Source: a virus. Taken from it: DNA of 64,000 nt. The DNA lies in the IMG/VR virus record IMGVR_UViG_3300034103_001442, positions 87,741 to 151,740 of that record, one strand, 5' to 3'. Position 1 is the first letter of the stretch. Each line of letters starts with the position of its first letter. The position numbers and the translations under genes were made by a program. This document shows positions 15,244 to 23,035 of the stretch, in pieces. The notes under the pieces were generated by a model that made no database searches, had not been told where the DNA came from, and was given only the letters and a program-made list of their open reading frames with translations.

Positions 15244-15911
15244 GCGGCAATCTTGGTACGTACAGCAGCCATGCGGCGGTAAGTACGAACCCACTGCTGG
15301 GCGGTCATAGTGGTGGTCTTGCGATGCATGCGGAGACCGCTAGAGCGGAACGTCTTCTTAAGGATGTCGCCAGCCTTTGCGCTCATGAATCGCGAGACCA
15401 ACTTGACGAGAGTTTGACGAAAGGACAAGTCGTGATGCATATGACCCGCAACGTGAGCCAGTTCATGAAGCAACACATACATGTTGAAGCCACTAGTCGG
15501 GCAAAGAGTGATTTGACCCCATGTAGCAAGACCAGCAGTGCGGCTACGCATACCCATATCACGCTTTTGAACCAATCGAACGTTACGGGAGCCGCTGAGT
15601 TTGGACCAAGTCTTGCTGCTGATGATGTTGTTCATCGCACGCAATGCTTCATCGTAGTCTTTGAAGTTCTTGTTAACACCACCAACCTTGGTGTAGTTAC
15701 ACAAAAATTCGTTCTCAGCAGTATACACCTTCGTCTTTTCGCTATCCTTGTACGCGCTACGACCGCGACGCTTGACACGGCTGAAGCGCAGAAGATACTC
15801 ATCATACTTTTTAACTTCTTCCAAAGTCCAATCCCAAGAAAGAAGTTCGTCAACGTCATTACGAGAAATGATACTTGTGTAGATCACTTTGCTTTCCTTT
15901 TTATCAATCAT
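15240..15911 (-). CDS. predicted zinc metallopeptidase (HExxH)
   Basis: A 223-residue protein with YVLLHELAHVAGHMHHD (about 143-159): HELAH is the zinc-binding HExxH motif, with a downstream His/Asp as a possible third ligand. The surrounding pattern resembles SprT/WLM-like DNA-protein or ubiquitin-linked peptidases, but the family is not certain. The basic C-terminus (RMHRKTTTMTAQQWVRTYRR) could bind nucleic acid. mRNA predicted leaderless from the promoter at 15918-15946. Two further metallopeptidase genes lie within 2.5 kb. Confidence 0.75.
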   Translation of the reverse strand: MIDKKESKVIYTSIISRNDVDELLSWDWTLEEVKKYDEYLLRFSRVKRRGRSAYKDSEKTKVYTAENEFLCNYTKVGGVNKNFKDYDEALRAMNNIISSKTWSKLSGSRNVRLVQKRDMGMRSRTAGLATWGQITLCPTSGFNMYVLLHELAHVAGHMHHDLSFRQTLVKLVSRFMSAKAGDILKKTFRSSGLRMHRKTTTMTAQQWVRTYRRMAAVRTKIAA

Positions 15912-15917
15912 AGAACA

Positions 15918-15946
15918 AGTATATTCTATTTCAGAAAAAAAGAAAA
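15918..15946 (-). promoter_or_regulatory. phage promoter giving a leaderless mRNA
   Basis: Minus strand -10 TATACT, 17-base spacer, -35 TTTTCT, 6 bases to the ATG at 15911. Confidence 0.65.
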
Positions 15947-15982
15947 GTTTTAAATTTACTTAAAAATCAATGACTTACCCAC

Positions 15983-16011
15983 TTGACTTTATTTCTCATC
16001 TTTAGTATAAT
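15983..16011 (+). promoter_or_regulatory. plus-strand sigma70-like promoter, orphan/antisense
   Basis: Plus strand -35 TTGACT, 17-base spacer starting TTATTTC, -10 TATAAT: the best consensus match of the whole promoter family, but pointing right, into genes coded on the other strand. No plus-strand gene follows. Any transcript would be antisense to the MazG-like gene. Confidence 0.6.
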
Positions 16012-16028
16012 GGTTCTGTTGAGCGAAT

Positions 16029-16448
16029 TTAAAGATCTTTTATGTCACCACTGAACAAATGGTGACTGGTTGACTTGAACAAAACGGAGTGCAAATCTGG
16101 TTCCTTGTAGTTTGGTCCCTTCATAACCTTCCCATCTTCGCGGTAGATCGGTTTACCATTTGGTCCAAGTTTGCTCATGTTGCTTCGTTGAACTTCTAGG
16201 AAACATTTGTCAAGGTTGATACCAAACGCATGACCAGCGCCATAGGTGACATACAAAATATCGGTCAAGGCATCAGCAACGCCAACGATATCTTTTTCGC
16301 CCATTGCTTGGAAAAGTTCTTTCAACTCTTCATTGATTAATTCATAACGCAACGCTTGAGTGTCAATTGATGGAAGTTCAGGGGAAGTTTTTACCTCCTG
16401 CCCAAACTTGGTCATAAAGTCTCCAACCATTTTAAAATTACTTACCAC
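16029..16448 (-). CDS. MazG-like nucleotide pyrophosphohydrolase
   Basis: A 139-residue all-alpha NTP pyrophosphatase (MazG/HisE-like) that would hydrolyse (d)NTPs to monophosphates. The metal-binding helices are visible as ELINEELKELF and VGVADALTDILYVTYG (ExxE...ExxD-type pattern with D60 and D64 nearby). Start GTG at 16448 is preferred for its GGGAG ribosome site; ATGs at 16430 and 16415 are alternatives. MazG homologues are frequent in marine T4-like phages. It overlaps the cytidylyltransferase gene. Confidence 0.8.
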   Translation of the reverse strand: MVSNFKMVGDFMTKFGQEVKTSPELPSIDTQALRYELINEELKELFQAMGEKDIVGVADALTDILYVTYGAGHAFGINLDKCFLEVQRSNMSKLGPNGKPIYREDGKVMKGPNYKEPDLHSVLFKSTSHHLFSGDIKDL

Positions 16449-16839
16449 GGATTCTCTCCCTCAATTCAGTTGTGCTGTAGTCATGATACCTTGAAGTGTA
16501 GACGATGTCATAATGTTTGAGGTCATCGCCTGTAAATGCTCTTCCATGATAATCACCACCAATAAAACGGTAGTCAATTTTAGTCGTCAATAAAATATTG
16601 AGCAAGTCATGCTCAGTATCATATGGGATAATTTCATCAACAAACCTACAACCACGCAGTTGAACCCAACGTTCATACATACTTTGTATTGGCTTGCCCT
16701 TTGTATCTGGGCGTTCAACATTTGGGTTGGTGTGTAATCCAACAATCAGCCAGTCGCATTTTTCTTTTGCCTCAGCAAGCATTAAAACATGACCAGGATG
16801 AAATAAATCAAACGCTCCACATGTAAATCCAATTTTCAT
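16438..16839 (-). CDS. cytidylyltransferase-like nucleotidyltransferase
   Basis: A 133-residue protein of the glycerol-3-phosphate cytidylyltransferase (TagD)/nucleotidyltransferase superfamily: GAFDLFHPGHVLML carries the HxGH nucleotide-binding motif (residues 14-17), and STTELRERI matches the C-terminal ISTT motif. It would join CTP or another NTP to a phosphorylated alcohol or sugar. The substrate cannot be read from sequence. Length matches TagD (about 130). It may feed sugar or lipid modification; the neighbour is a MazG-like protein. Confidence 0.85.
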   Translation of the reverse strand: MKIGFTCGAFDLFHPGHVLMLAEAKEKCDWLIVGLHTNPNVERPDTKGKPIQSMYERWVQLRGCRFVDEIIPYDTEHDLLNILLTTKIDYRFIGGDYHGRAFTGDDLKHYDIVYTSRYHDYSTTELRERIRGK

Positions 16840-16982
16840 TTTATTTTACCTCGCTTACGCATATCTTTGTATTCAGTGAATGACATCCTATATTGGGCTG
16901 ATGGGTGTTTAAGGTAGTCTTGATACCAACCCTTACTGTTTCTCTTTGCTGGCGCGTTCTGCTTTTCTTCTTTTTTTAACAT
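16836..16982 (-). CDS. small basic protein (48 aa)
   Basis: Start set at 16982 (MLKKEEKQNAPAKRNSKGWYQDYL), overlapping the 3' end of the peptidase gene. GGTGGA and GGAG lie upstream. Very basic with a C-terminal MSFTEYKDMRKRGKIK. Similar short tails occur in phage proteins of unknown role. Its stop overlaps the cytidylyltransferase start. Confidence 0.6.
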   Translation of the reverse strand: MLKKEEKQNAPAKRNSKGWYQDYLKHPSAQYRMSFTEYKDMRKRGKIK

Positions 16983-17421
16983 GCTCCATCCACCTTGCAT
17001 AAAGTCCTTCCTCTTTCCCATAGGCTTCAATTTCCCATGGGCTGTCATAGTAATCATCTAATTCATCGCCAGAGTTTTTCCACAGTTTACCTTTCCAGTA
17101 GGTCTTGATAATATCCCCACGCTTGATATGGTCTTTCATCTCTCCAGTTAGCCACTGTTTGAGATGCACAACCTCATGCGCGAGAGTCTTAAACTTCGAC
17201 TTCCTGTCAAGTTTGCTGTGTATTGTTATTTCGTATGTTTTTGGGCGATTTGTGTTAACACAAGATCCTTGATCGCTCTTCATCTCTGCGAGTCTAAAGA
17301 TGAGTGTAACATTATTTAGTTTTCTTTTCGAGACACCAAGTTTATGCAAGTAAAAATAGCAGGCATCAGTAACGCTCTCACGAAACTTTTTGTTCGTTCT
17401 CCCTCGGAAGGTGATTCGCAT
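16933..17421 (-). CDS. SprT-like metallopeptidase 1
   Basis: A 162-residue protein with zinc motif LAHEVVHLKQW (HEVVH near residue 85) and the downstream segment DDYYDSPWEIEAYGKEEGLYARW, shared with the paralogue at 17621-18118. The pattern resembles SprT-family zinc peptidases that act on DNA-protein crosslinks or related targets. The substrate in the phage is unknown. The conserved SPWEIEAYG could hold the third metal ligand (Glu). Confidence 0.75.
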   Translation of the reverse strand: MRITFRGRTNKKFRESVTDACYFYLHKLGVSKRKLNNVTLIFRLAEMKSDQGSCVNTNRPKTYEITIHSKLDRKSKFKTLAHEVVHLKQWLTGEMKDHIKRGDIIKTYWKGKLWKNSGDELDDYYDSPWEIEAYGKEEGLYARWMEHVKKRRKAERASKEKQ

Positions 17422-17463
17422 AGAGTGAACTCCAGAATTTAGAGCGTCACTCTATATATAAAA

Positions 17464-17700
17464 TCAGATCTTGTCCATATACCTCTTCATGAATTTATGC
17501 ATCAGTTTGTACTGCACCATCGTAGGAACATTGAAGAATGGAGACTCGAGAACAAATGGACATCCTTGATCCCATTTACCATACTTCATGAAGTGTGCAT
17601 ACTCTAACAGATGAGAGTTGTCACTTGGGTCGAATCTTACTAAATTCCTTTTCCGCTTTAAAAATGTTCCACTTGGTGTAAAGTCCAACTTCTCGACCAT
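17464..17700 (-). CDS. conserved hypothetical protein (78 aa)
   Basis: The C-terminal part (KYGKWDQGCPFVLESPFFNVPTM) resembles a conserved small protein of T4-like marine phages ending in a GCPF..E.P...IP motif (memory). Start taken at 17700 (MVEKLDFTPSG), which overlaps the upstream peptidase gene by 80 bases; a closer start is not visible. The basic stretch KRKRN follows. Function unknown. Confidence 0.55.
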   Translation of the reverse strand: MVEKLDFTPSGTFLKRKRNLVRFDPSDNSHLLEYAHFMKYGKWDQGCPFVLESPFFNVPTMVQYKLMHKFMKRYMDKI

Positions 17701-18118
17701 ATGCTTCAATCTCCCATGGGGAATCGAGGACTGTAATATACTCACGTTTTGTCTCCTTCCAAAGTTTACCACGCCATAAGACTGAGGGTGGCTTGCCATC
17801 TACAAACAAGTCTTTGATCTCACCTTTCGCATACTGTTTGACATGAACCATCTCATGCGCCAGTGCTCTAAATGGATCTGATTCGTTCGTATATCTCTTT
17901 TTGTCATCACGCAGGTGAATCGTGAACACGCGAGGAGGATTGACATCGTCTGCGTTTTCACAAAACCCAGACAGATCTAATTTCTTATGCAACTTGATCA
18001 GAATTGATAGGTTGTTAACCATCCGAGGATCCATAAGTAGCAAACCGTATAGGAGAGTTGCGGACTTGTACTCATCCCTACGCTTTTTGCTACGGCATCC
18101 TGTTACGCTAATTTCCAT
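17621..18118 (-). CDS. SprT-like metallopeptidase 2 (paralogue)
   Basis: A 165-residue protein with ALAHEMVHVKQYAKGEI (HEMVH near residue 88), VLWRGKLWKE and LDSPWEIEAYGREVGLYTKW, clearly homologous to the 16933-17421 product and sharing its order of motifs. Tandem duplication followed by divergence is the simple explanation. Ribosome site GGAG 5 bases before the ATG, within the small upstream frame at 18119-18208. Confidence 0.75.
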   Translation of the reverse strand: MEISVTGCRSKKRRDEYKSATLLYGLLLMDPRMVNNLSILIKLHKKLDLSGFCENADDVNPPRVFTIHLRDDKKRYTNESDPFRALAHEMVHVKQYAKGEIKDLFVDGKPPSVLWRGKLWKETKREYITVLDSPWEIEAYGREVGLYTKWNIFKAEKEFSKIRPK

Positions 18119-18208
18119 TTATGCTCCATAAAAAAGTGGGCGGCAAAAGAGCGGTTCACAGAGGGATTTACCCAATTTACGAAAAACCACGGTGCTCTTT
18201 GCCGCCAT
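18119..18208 (-). CDS. possible leader peptide (29 aa) inside the hairpin transcript
   Basis: ATG at 18208 is exactly 6 bases from the -10 box at 18215-18220, as in five other leaderless starts here. The frame (MAAKSTVVFRKLGKSLCE...) ends just before the metallopeptidase ATG. It coincides with a long hairpin, so either the DNA encodes a leader peptide or the frame is accidental and the RNA matters. Confidence 0.35.
   Translation of the reverse strand: MAAKSTVVFRKLGKSLCEPLFCRPLFYGA
18128..18208 (-). ncRNA. putative small RNA or attenuator hairpin
   Basis: From the predicted transcription start the RNA begins with a 13-bp imperfect stem (18194-18206 with 18139-18152, one bulge), an inner GGTT/AACC pairing, then CACTTTTTTAT. 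This looks like a terminator placed 30 bases before the metallopeptidase start: either a small RNA of about 80 bases or an attenuator controlling the downstream gene. Confidence 0.55.
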
Positions 18209-18214
18209 ACATTC

Positions 18215-18243
18215 AATATACTACAACTCAGAAATAAAGAAAA
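18215..18243 (-). promoter_or_regulatory. phage promoter
   Basis: Minus strand -10 TATATT, 17-base spacer beginning TTATTTCTG, -35 TTTTCT. Confidence 0.65.
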
Positions 18244-18250
18244 GGGCTCA

Positions 18251-18421
18251 CTACTTTTTTGAAATTACAACTGAGTAGTTCTCACTAGTAATATTTCTTT
18301 TTACAATGTCACTTTGTATAGATAAAGCAAACCTGTAATCGTGAGTGACCAATAAAATTTTTTTACCAACACTCACGATGTACCTTTTAGGTTGCAATGG
18401 CAACACTAACGCCTCAAGCAT
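18251..18421 (-). CDS. hypothetical protein (56 aa)
   Basis: ATG at 18421 overlaps the TAA of the upstream gene (TAATG); an in-frame ATG 24 bases earlier is an alternative. Sequence MLEALVLPLQPKRYIVSVGKK... is basic and beta-rich (KKILLVTHDYRFALS). The ribosome site is poor, so translation would rely on coupling. Function unknown. Confidence 0.5.
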   Translation of the reverse strand: MLEALVLPLQPKRYIVSVGKKILLVTHDYRFALSIQSDIVKRNITSENYSVVISKK

Positions 18422-18960
18422 TAATTTGCTAGTGGGTTTTCCCATGCTTGCTTAATTTTTTCATCAACTTTCTTTTCAAGTTCTTTTAATTTTTGATCCG
18501 TTTCACGTTCAATTGTTCTCAAACGTGCTGACATATCACGGTCAGTTACGCCAACAAATCCACGCACTTCTTTATCAAGTTCGCGATTACGACGATCTGC
18601 AGCATCCATATCGGCTTGGAGACTATCAATATCGCCCTTTAGGTCTGAACGAACATCGCGGATAATATCACCGCTTTCATCAACCATTACAACTGCATTA
18701 TCGACGCGCTCTTCCATCTTGGTGATGCGCTCTTGGATTGCAGAAAGATCTGGTGCAACATACTCTTGAATCTGTTGCTTCATGTCCATATAATCTTTAT
18801 AGAACTCAAAGGCTCCATAAAGACCGCCCAATACTGAAGAAACAATGCCACCAGCGATCATTAATTTTGCTGGGGTAAAACTGTACCCACCAATGCTGAT
18901 GACCGTATTTGGGTCAACTGCTGCTTCTAGTTTATCTACCTTCTCGTCTAAATCGCTCAT
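18421..18960 (-). CDS. membrane-anchored coiled-coil protein (179 aa)
   Basis: Residues 1-16 are acidic, a hydrophobic Gly-rich helix lies at about 30-52 (LMIAGGIVSSVLGGLYGAFEF), and a long charged coiled coil fills 60-175. This is a bitopic protein with a long rod. It precedes another membrane/coiled-coil gene and two secreted proteins, so these four may form one envelope-associated module. No known family assigned with confidence. Confidence 0.75.
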   Translation of the reverse strand: MSDLDEKVDKLEAAVDPNTVISIGGYSFTPAKLMIAGGIVSSVLGGLYGAFEFYKDYMDMKQQIQEYVAPDLSAIQERITKMEERVDNAVVMVDESGDIIRDVRSDLKGDIDSLQADMDAADRRNRELDKEVRGFVGVTDRDMSARLRTIERETDQKLKELEKKVDEKIKQAWENPLAN

Positions 18961-18984
18961 TTGTATTGCTCCTTGTTTTATATT

Positions 18985-19428
18985 CTATCTCGTTATAATA
19001 TAAGCAAATCCAAAAATTATGCCAACAAGCATAAAAAATAAAATCCCCACACAAACCATTAATGTAATTTCTTCTTGCCTGTGCGCGGCTTCAATTTCAG
19101 CGCGTCGTCTTGCTTGCGCCGCTGCTAATTCCATCTGCGCATGCATTTTCTGAAACTTCACCCAATCATCCCATAATCCAGGTCGCCCAGCAATCAGCAT
19201 ATAGTCTTTAAGTTCTCTTTCCTTTTTTCGCACTTCTTCTAATGCAAAAAATTCTTCTAGTCGGCTACGCTCATTTGCAGGTGTTTCAATAACTTTCTTT
19301 TCTAACTTTCGTTTACCTTCAAAAAACTTTCCTAATTGACCTGCGCAATCACTTAATTCTCTGCCGTTAGAGACAACCTCCTTGATAACCGCATATGCAG
19401 CATTGATTGCTGCGAGTTCTGCTAACAT
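18985..19428 (-). CDS. coiled-coil protein with C-terminal membrane helix (147 aa)
   Basis: Begins MLAELAAINAAYAVIKEVVSNG. The middle is helical and charged (ERSRLEEFFALEEVRKKERELKDYM), and residues about 122-145 form a membrane helix (LMVCVGILFFMLVGIIFGFAYII). A C-terminally anchored cytoplasmic protein is predicted. Start overlaps the stop of the secreted acidic protein gene. Function unknown. Confidence 0.75.
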   Translation of the reverse strand: MLAELAAINAAYAVIKEVVSNGRELSDCAGQLGKFFEGKRKLEKKVIETPANERSRLEEFFALEEVRKKERELKDYMLIAGRPGLWDDWVKFQKMHAQMELAAAQARRRAEIEAAHRQEEITLMVCVGILFFMLVGIIFGFAYIITR

Positions 19429-21674
19429 TACTTGTACTGCTCTTCGACCATCTTTTTATATGTGTCAGTGTTTCCTTTTTCGAGAAAATATGAACCGCGA
19501 ACATTATCTTTGTAGACAACGTTCTTGTATATATCTTCTGGTTTATAAAACGGCACATCTTGAAGTCTTTGCGACAAATAAGAACTCACATCTGCATCCA
19601 CTGCAATTGCTGATACAATACCTGATTGATCAGCGTCCATGTAGTTTGCATTAATTGCATCTTGTTGTTCTTTGTTCGCAGCAACTACTTGCTCGGCACG
19701 AACTTCAGCATCAGACTTTTCAATTGGTTTTAACACACCAATAATTTCAAGATTCATCATGCTTGGTGGTTGATTAAACGTATTTGCCACGGCAAGTGCT
19801 GGATCAATCAATGCATTTGTTGTCTCGGCATCTTTTGCAGACTCATCATCAAACTTTTGCTCTGATGATGCAACAGCCGCAGCAACGATGTTTAGTGCTT
19901 CAGCCTCTTGAGCCTCTGCCGTTACTGTTTGATCAGCATTCTCAGCCATCATTTCTTTACCAACATCAAAACTTATTTCAGCAGATGCTTCTGCTTGTAA
20001 CGTTGCTTCGGCAACTACGGTTTCGGTTGTTGTTTCGATCGCTTCAGCCACGACAGTTGATTCTTGTACCTGCGCTTCTTCAGCCGCTACAGTTTCTTCT
20101 GATTGGACTGATGTGCTTGAAGAGTCACTAGCAACCATTGATGCTTCGGCTGCGGTGGCTGATATTGTCTCAGCCTCTGCGACGGATTCATTTGCAGATG
20201 CTTCCGTTCCAGCAAGAGTTGCAGCCAATGCTTCTTGCCCCAACGCTCTACCTGTTTCCAAAAGTTCAGCAGAGGCATCACCTTCATTTGATGCCAAAGC
20301 AACTTCTTCGTTTGCTGTTTCGCTTGATGACGCTGCCTCAGCAACTGCAGTTTCAGAAGTTTCATTTGCAGTTTTTGATGATGAAGAAGATGCAGTAGTT
20401 GATGTTGTTTCGCCAGCAACGCTTCCTGCAGTAGTTACATCAGCAGCAATTGATAGCGCAGCCTCAAGAACATCTTTTGAAATTGAGTCAGATAGTACTG
20501 ATGCCTTTTCTTCGTTTTCTAATGTCTTGGCTACAGCAACAGTTTCAACAACTTCCTCTTCATCATCAATTGTTTCTTCATCAGCAAGCAACTCTTCAAG
20601 ATCTTCATCAATCATTTCTTCATCAGCAATTTCTTCAGCGACAAGAACTTCTTCTGCGACTGAATCGTCTACTGTTTCTTCTTCGTCTTCGGTAAATGCA
20701 TCTGAACCGTCATCTGAACCACTGTCAAATCCAGTATCAGCAAGCATTTCTTCATCAATGGCGTCACTTGTTATACTGTCAATAATACAAGTTGGATCAG
20801 TTGGGTCAGTGGCGCAATCGACTTCAGCAACAGATGGTGGTATATTACTACCGAATGAGCAACTTTTAACAACACCACCAATTGGATCACTACCCCAGTC
20901 GCCATTAGTACAAGCATACGTTCCTGCTTGAAATTCTTGATAGATGTAAACACCATCAGCACCATATCTTACAACACCTGGTTCGGTGAGTGTAAACAAT
21001 TCATTTTCACCAGCCAATCTTTCCCAATATAAAAAATCTGTTGGAGGTGGTGCCGCAGCATATGTTAAACTTAAATCAAGACTTCTAACTTGCGGACCAT
21101 AGTAGCCAGCCCAAAATCTATCATCTTTACCTGTAAAACTAATTTGTATTCGACCAATTTCAGATATATCGTATGGATTGGTAAAACTTATTTCACCGCC
21201 AAATAATGTCCAACCATTTGTGGTTTGTCCTAATTGAAAATTAAAATCTTCTAGGATATTGTTGTTTGGGTCATAAAATTTAATGGCTGCGGACAACGTA
21301 CCCCTGCTAAACTCTTGGTTGAAATATTCCCAACTATATTTGAAACTGTTTATTTGAGTTCCGTTTCCTGGAAACTCACTTGTATCAAATAAGTTGTAAT
21401 TTACTGTGCCCTGCGCATAACCAAATATAAAAGTTCCTGTTTGACCGTTGTACCCAGGAATATTTCCGCCAGAAAATCCACCACCACTTGAATTGGTATT
21501 AACGAATCCAGTCCAAGTATAATTTGTTCCCTGTGGTGGAGGGTTCAATGTAGTATAAATTAAATTCTCAGTTTCACCAGTAGGAGGTGATGCTGGAATG
21601 TATGGACCAGGAGTGTACTCCTGCGCGAACGCAGGAGCCACTGCTAATAAAAGTAGAGCGAGAAGTCGCTTCAT
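19428..21674 (-). CDS. large secreted acidic low-complexity protein (748 aa)
   Basis: Signal peptide MKRLLALLLLAVAPAFA with likely cleavage before QE. Residues 20-215 look like a beta-sandwich (many Gly, Asn, Tyr; EISFTNPYDISEIGRIQISFTG). Residues about 300-640 are almost entirely Ala, Glu, Ser, Thr, Val and Asp (EEEVVETVAVAKTLENEE; SSSSSKTANETSETAV), hence unstructured or helical and very acidic. The C-terminal 110 residues regain normal composition. Exported to the periplasm or surface. No function recognised; the next gene upstream is also secreted and low-complexity. Confidence 0.8.
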   Translation of the reverse strand: MKRLLALLLLAVAPAFAQEYTPGPYIPASPPTGETENLIYTTLNPPPQGTNYTWTGFVNTNSSGGGFSGGNIPGYNGQTGTFIFGYAQGTVNYNLFDTSEFPGNGTQINSFKYSWEYFNQEFSRGTLSAAIKFYDPNNNILEDFNFQLGQTTNGWTLFGGEISFTNPYDISEIGRIQISFTGKDDRFWAGYYGPQVRSLDLSLTYAAAPPPTDFLYWERLAGENELFTLTEPGVVRYGADGVYIYQEFQAGTYACTNGDWGSDPIGGVVKSCSFGSNIPPSVAEVDCATDPTDPTCIIDSITSDAIDEEMLADTGFDSGSDDGSDAFTEDEEETVDDSVAEEVLVAEEIADEEMIDEDLEELLADEETIDDEEEVVETVAVAKTLENEEKASVLSDSISKDVLEAALSIAADVTTAGSVAGETTSTTASSSSSKTANETSETAVAEAASSSETANEEVALASNEGDASAELLETGRALGQEALAATLAGTEASANESVAEAETISATAAEASMVASDSSSTSVQSEETVAAEEAQVQESTVVAEAIETTTETVVAEATLQAEASAEISFDVGKEMMAENADQTVTAEAQEAEALNIVAAAVASSEQKFDDESAKDAETTNALIDPALAVANTFNQPPSMMNLEIIGVLKPIEKSDAEVRAEQVVAANKEQQDAINANYMDADQSGIVSAIAVDADVSSYLSQRLQDVPFYKPEDIYKNVVYKDNVRGSYFLEKGNTDTYKKMVEEQYK

Positions 21675-23035
21675 CAGCCACCTACGGAGGCTACTGGAAT
21701 ATCAGTTGATTTTTCTTGCTCTTTCTTTTCCCAAAATTTCCACCACTTCTTCTTGAAGTCTGGACGTTCTTCTTGGTTGCCTGTCCACTCTGTTGTTGCT
21801 TCTTTGCCGATTTTACCCATGTATGGGCAAGGTGTTCCAGCCATTTCCATAGCCTTGAACACTCTTTCATCTTGACACATTAGTGACACAGCAGCAACCT
21901 TCATACCCATGTCGTATAGAGTCTTTGATAGTTTCAAACGTTCGCAATTCATATCACGAACTGCCTTACCAGCAGAGACACCGAACACTTGAGTTTGTAC
22001 AGCGCCAGAAACGCCTGACACACAGACATCTTGGCTGTATGTTGAGATCATTGGAGCAATAGCACTAGCAGGAGGTGCTTTGATTGTTGTTTCTGTTTTT
22101 GTAAAGTTTTCGTTACGATTGATATTCGTATTTGTATTTTCAGTTTTTACATTTGATTGGCTTGTGCTTTCAGACTTGTTAACGTTTTCGTTTTTGTTTA
22201 CAGCTGTTGATGTGCTTACATTAACATTGTTATTTGTGTTTACGCTAGTGCTATCGTTTTTATTAACATTGGTATTTGTTGAAGTTGAGACGTTGTTGTT
22301 ATTATTTGTGTTGGTTGAAGTTGAGACGTTATTGTTGTTATTCGTATTCACATTATTTGAGTTGATATTTGTGTCATTTTTATTGTTATTATTATAAGTC
22401 ACTTCACCAGATAGGTTGTTATTATTGTTATTTGTGTTCGTAGATGTTGAGGTGTTCACATTGTTATTATTATTTGTATTTGTGCTCACTGATTCATTCG
22501 TACTATTATTGTAATTAACGTTCGTATTTGTCGATACGTTGTTGTTATTATTTGTAGAAGTGTTAACATTCGTATTTGTGGAAACACTGTTATTATTATT
22601 CACGTTGGTATTCGTAGAAACACTGTTGTTATTGTTAGTGCTTGTACTGTTCACCGTTGACGTATTCACATTGTTATTGTTATTCGTCGATGTGGTGTTA
22701 TTGTTATTATTGTACGTCACCTCACCAGACATATTATTGTTGTTGGTGTTGACGTTTGTATTCGTAGACGTCGAATTGTTCGTGTTTACGTTGTTGTTAT
22801 TATTCGTATTCGTACTTGTAGAAGTCGAATTATTCGTGTTAATATTCGTATTGAGATTCGTATTATTCGTCGTCTCAGTACTGGTATTAACGTTCGTGTT
22901 GTTATTTGTGTTTGTATTCGTCGTCGTTGACGTAGTGTTAACGTCACTAGTCGTGTTGACCGTAGAAACTGTAGTAGTTTGTGCGAATACTGTTCCAGAA
23001 ACGAGAAGAGCAAGAACTGCTAGTAATCTTTTCAT
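21674..23035 (-). CDS. secreted Asn/Thr-repeat protein (453 aa)
   Basis: Start set at 23035 (MKRLLAVLALLVSGTVFAQ), a clear signal peptide, not the longer frame. Residues 20-310 are made almost only of Asn, Thr, Ser and Val in irregular repeats such as NTNNNNNVNTS, with Ser/Gly breaks (NLSGEVTYNNNN twice). The C-terminal 130 residues form a normal domain with four Cys (DVCVSGVSG, MNCERLK, LMCQDERV, TPCPYMG), probably two disulfides in the periplasm. The repeat is prion-like in composition. Function unknown; a late-type promoter is at 23101-23108. Confidence 0.8.
   Translation of the reverse strand: MKRLLAVLALLVSGTVFAQTTTVSTVNTTSDVNTTSTTTNTNTNNNTNVNTSTETTNNTNLNTNINTNNSTSTSTNTNNNNNVNTNNSTSTNTNVNTNNNNMSGEVTYNNNNNTTSTNNNNNVNTSTVNSTSTNNNNSVSTNTNVNNNNSVSTNTNVNTSTNNNNNVSTNTNVNYNNSTNESVSTNTNNNNNVNTSTSTNTNNNNNNLSGEVTYNNNNKNDTNINSNNVNTNNNNNVSTSTNTNNNNNVSTSTNTNVNKNDSTSVNTNNNVNVSTSTAVNKNENVNKSESTSQSNVKTENTNTNINRNENFTKTETTIKAPPASAIAPMISTYSQDVCVSGVSGAVQTQVFGVSAGKAVRDMNCERLKLSKTLYDMGMKVAAVSLMCQDERVFKAMEMAGTPCPYMGKIGKEATTEWTGNQEERPDFKKKWWKFWEKKEQEKSTDIPVASVGG

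Noticed and set aside
20113-20931. 272-codon plus-strand frame opposite the acidic secreted protein
   Set aside because: It is a shadow of the repetitive Ala/Glu/Ser codons on the minus strand; the minus frame has a signal peptide, ribosome site and folded ends.
22100-22980. Repeats that could suggest a CRISPR array
   Set aside because: Repeats are short, irregular, in frame and code NTN/NNV tracts; there are no unique spacers of constant length.
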